Below are positions 5,355-6,664 of a DNA stretch of 6,664 nucleotides, piece by piece. The translations under genes and the position numbers were made by a program. The stretch is from JBGSYJ01 sp041750915 (lineage in GTDB: Bacteria > Acidobacteriota > Thermoanaerobaculia > Gp7-AA8). Each line of letters opens with the position of its first letter. The stretch's first letter is position 1. Location of the stretch: NCBI GenBank assembly GCA_041750915.1, contig JBGSYJ010000382.1, positions 1-6,664 of the forward strand. The letters are read 5' to 3'. A model generated the notes under the pieces. That model saw only the letters and a list, made by a program, of their open reading frames with translations. It made no database searches and was not told where the DNA came from.

Positions 5355-6664
5355 AGAACACGGTCGACTCTCGCTTGAGTTGTGTGGTGAGCTCCAGGCG
5401 CGGTCCGATTGAGGTCCGCCCGCTCATGGAGACGCTCCATGGATGGAACGTCCGCGAAAAGGCCAGTCCACTTGCGAGATCGATGGCCTCGTCCTGCGCG
5501 AAGCCTGCGTCGCCGTGAAAGTGAAGATCGATTCGTCTCGCCTGCCACGTGATCGTCACCACTCCCCGCCCCTCGATGAGCTCTTGAGGCGTCCAGTATG
5601 GATCATAAACACCGTCAGAAGTTCCAGGTACTGCCCGGAAACGCGACTCGTCGGTGTCGCGCCAGGAAACGGCTGGCCCCGCGGAGATGCGGAACCGCTC
5701 GTTCGTATTGATCGGAAAGAGAGCCCATGCGTCAGTGGAGATACCGCTGTTGTCGTCGAAGTAGCGAAGCGACCGCGCTGATGCCGCGGCGGTCCAGCCA
5801 TCGGAACCTTCTCGCGACCACCGGAGCCCGAGTGTCTCGACGCTCGGATGGGACTCGAGCGATCGTTCGCTGAAAAGAAGCTCCGACTCATCGAAGAAGA
5901 GCGTCACGCGGCCTGCGTTTCCAAATCCGCGGCTGAGTGAAACGGCCGGAAGGACTACGGAGTCGTCGTCGGGGAACTGGATGTAACGAGCGCGTGCCCG
6001 GATGTCGAGACGACCATGTCCCAGTTTCGACTCCACAGCCAGCTCACCAAAGGGAACGGTCGCATCACGTCCAGAGTCTCGATTCTCCAGCGCGAAGGCA
6101 CCACCCGAGACCGTCCATTTTGTGCCCGGATCCGAGAAGAGGGCGATCGCTGCCTCTGAGCGGATCACTCGATAGGGCTGGTCATCCCTGCGGTACAGCG
6201 TGCCGATCCCGAATGCCGGTGCGGTGACGTGGTCGATCTCCGCAATGACTTTCGAAGCCTGTGCGTGAGAAGGATCGCCCGCCCGGATTCGCTCGAACTC
6301 CTTCCGTGCCGTCCGGTAGTCTCCGGTCCAGTACGCAACGGTCGCCAGTCCTTCACGCGCTTCGCGGCTTCCGGGATTCTCTTCAAGTGCGCTTGCGAAT
6401 GTGGTTCTCGCCTCTCCGTAGCTGGCCTTCCAGAGCAGCACCTGGCCGAGACCGGTTTTAGCAGCCGTCGATCGCGGGAACCTCGCTAGTGCCTCCCGAT
6501 AGACCGCCTCGGCCTCATCGAAGCGGTTCATCCATCCGAGCGTTTCGCCGAGGGCGAGATGGTATTCGACGCGGTCGGGCTGGCCATGGACGGCTCTGCG
6601 AAGGAGGGAAACTGCCAGCCCAAAGTTCTTCTGATTTCTCGCTGTGAGCGCCTGGGAGTAGAGG
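5311..6664 (-). CDS. TPR plus outer-membrane beta-barrel exporter (BcsC/PgaA/YaiO-like), 5' end outside window
   Basis: This is a two-part protein predicted to bridge periplasm and outer membrane and export the polymer. The frame has no stop between the Met at 6529-6531 and the window edge. The added 44 residues (from LYSQALTARNQKNFGLAVSL) form TPR-like helices, so the real start lies beyond 6664. Within the visible 450 residues, about the first 145 are tetratricopeptide repeats, with typical patterns such as FDEAEAVYREALARFP, YGEARTTFASALEENP and YRTARKEFERI..GDP. From about GIGTLYRRDDQ onward come alternating amphipathic strands over about 300 residues, ending IQASLAGRF with the terminal Phe typical of outer-membrane barrels. 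A YWTPQELIE patch, 95 residues before the end, recalls the Y(F/Y)SPQ motif of the BcsC C-terminal domain. It is the first visible gene of the operon, directly ahead of and overlapping the GT2. The protein might instead be a general YaiO-type barrel, but the TPR fusion and its neighbours favour glycan export. Confidence 0.9.
   Translation of the reverse strand, partial: LYSQALTARNQKNFGLAVSLLRRAVHGQPDRVEYHLALGETLGWMNRFDEAEAVYREALARFPRSTAAKTGLGQVLLWKASYGEARTTFASALEENPGSREAREGLATVAYWTGDYRTARKEFERIRAGDPSHAQASKVIAEIDHVTAPAFGIGTLYRRDDQPYRVIRSEAAIALFSDPGTKWTVSGGAFALENRDSGRDATVPFGELAVESKLGHGRLDIRARARYIQFPDDDSVVLPAVSLSRGFGNAGRVTLFFDESELLFSERSLESHPSVETLGLRWSREGSDGWTAAASARSLRYFDDNSGISTDAWALFPINTNERFRISAGPAVSWRDTDESRFRAVPGTSDGVYDPYWTPQELIEGRGVVTITWQARRIDLHFHGDAGFAQDEAIDLASGLAFSRTFHPWSVSMSGRTSIGPRLELTTQLKRESTVFYEANEIQASLAGRF

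Overview
The window is almost fully coding, moderately GC-rich, and reads as chromosome of a Gram-negative bacterium. The evidence is an outer-membrane-type beta-barrel protein ending in phenylalanine and a signal-peptide-bearing repeat protein. The style of the repeat protein (tandem carboxypeptidase-regulatory-like units with YATxFF/GASSFE signatures) reminds me of Acidobacteriota and related soil or sediment phyla, but this taxonomic guess is weak. I see no tRNA, rRNA, CRISPR array, insertion sequence or phage gene.

Left edge, positions 1-633. A plus-strand fragment holds the last 47 codons of a cytosine/nucleoside deaminase of the yeast Fcy1-like family. It converges on a two-gene minus-strand unit (76 aa then 79 aa, overlapping by ATGA) of small conserved proteins of unknown function.

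Main block, positions 737-6664, all on the minus strand and transcribed from right to left. In transcription order it holds: (1) a TPR-plus-outer-membrane-barrel protein, cut by the window edge; (2) a BcsA-like membrane glycosyltransferase of family GT2; (3) a membrane-anchored glycoside hydrolase of family GH26; (4) a secreted protein made of six units of about 97 residues. Consecutive genes overlap by 44, 4 and 4 nt, so this is a tightly coupled operon. An imperfect hairpin lies 12 nt after the last stop codon.

The layout is that of a synthase-dependent exopolysaccharide secretion system. The GT2 would polymerise and translocate a beta-glycan across the inner membrane. The periplasmic TPR segment and barrel would carry it through the outer membrane, like BcsC, PgaA or AlgK/AlgE. 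The GH26 would trim or edit the polymer, like GH8 BcsZ in cellulose systems. The repeat protein may be a secreted matrix or cell-surface partner. The GH26 family (mannanases, some mixed-linkage glucanases) suggests a beta-mannan, glucomannan or mixed-linkage glucan rather than plain cellulose. No BcsB-like subunit and no PilZ domain are visible here, so the system is either minimal or continues past the right edge. This locus is the best candidate in the window for a poorly described system.
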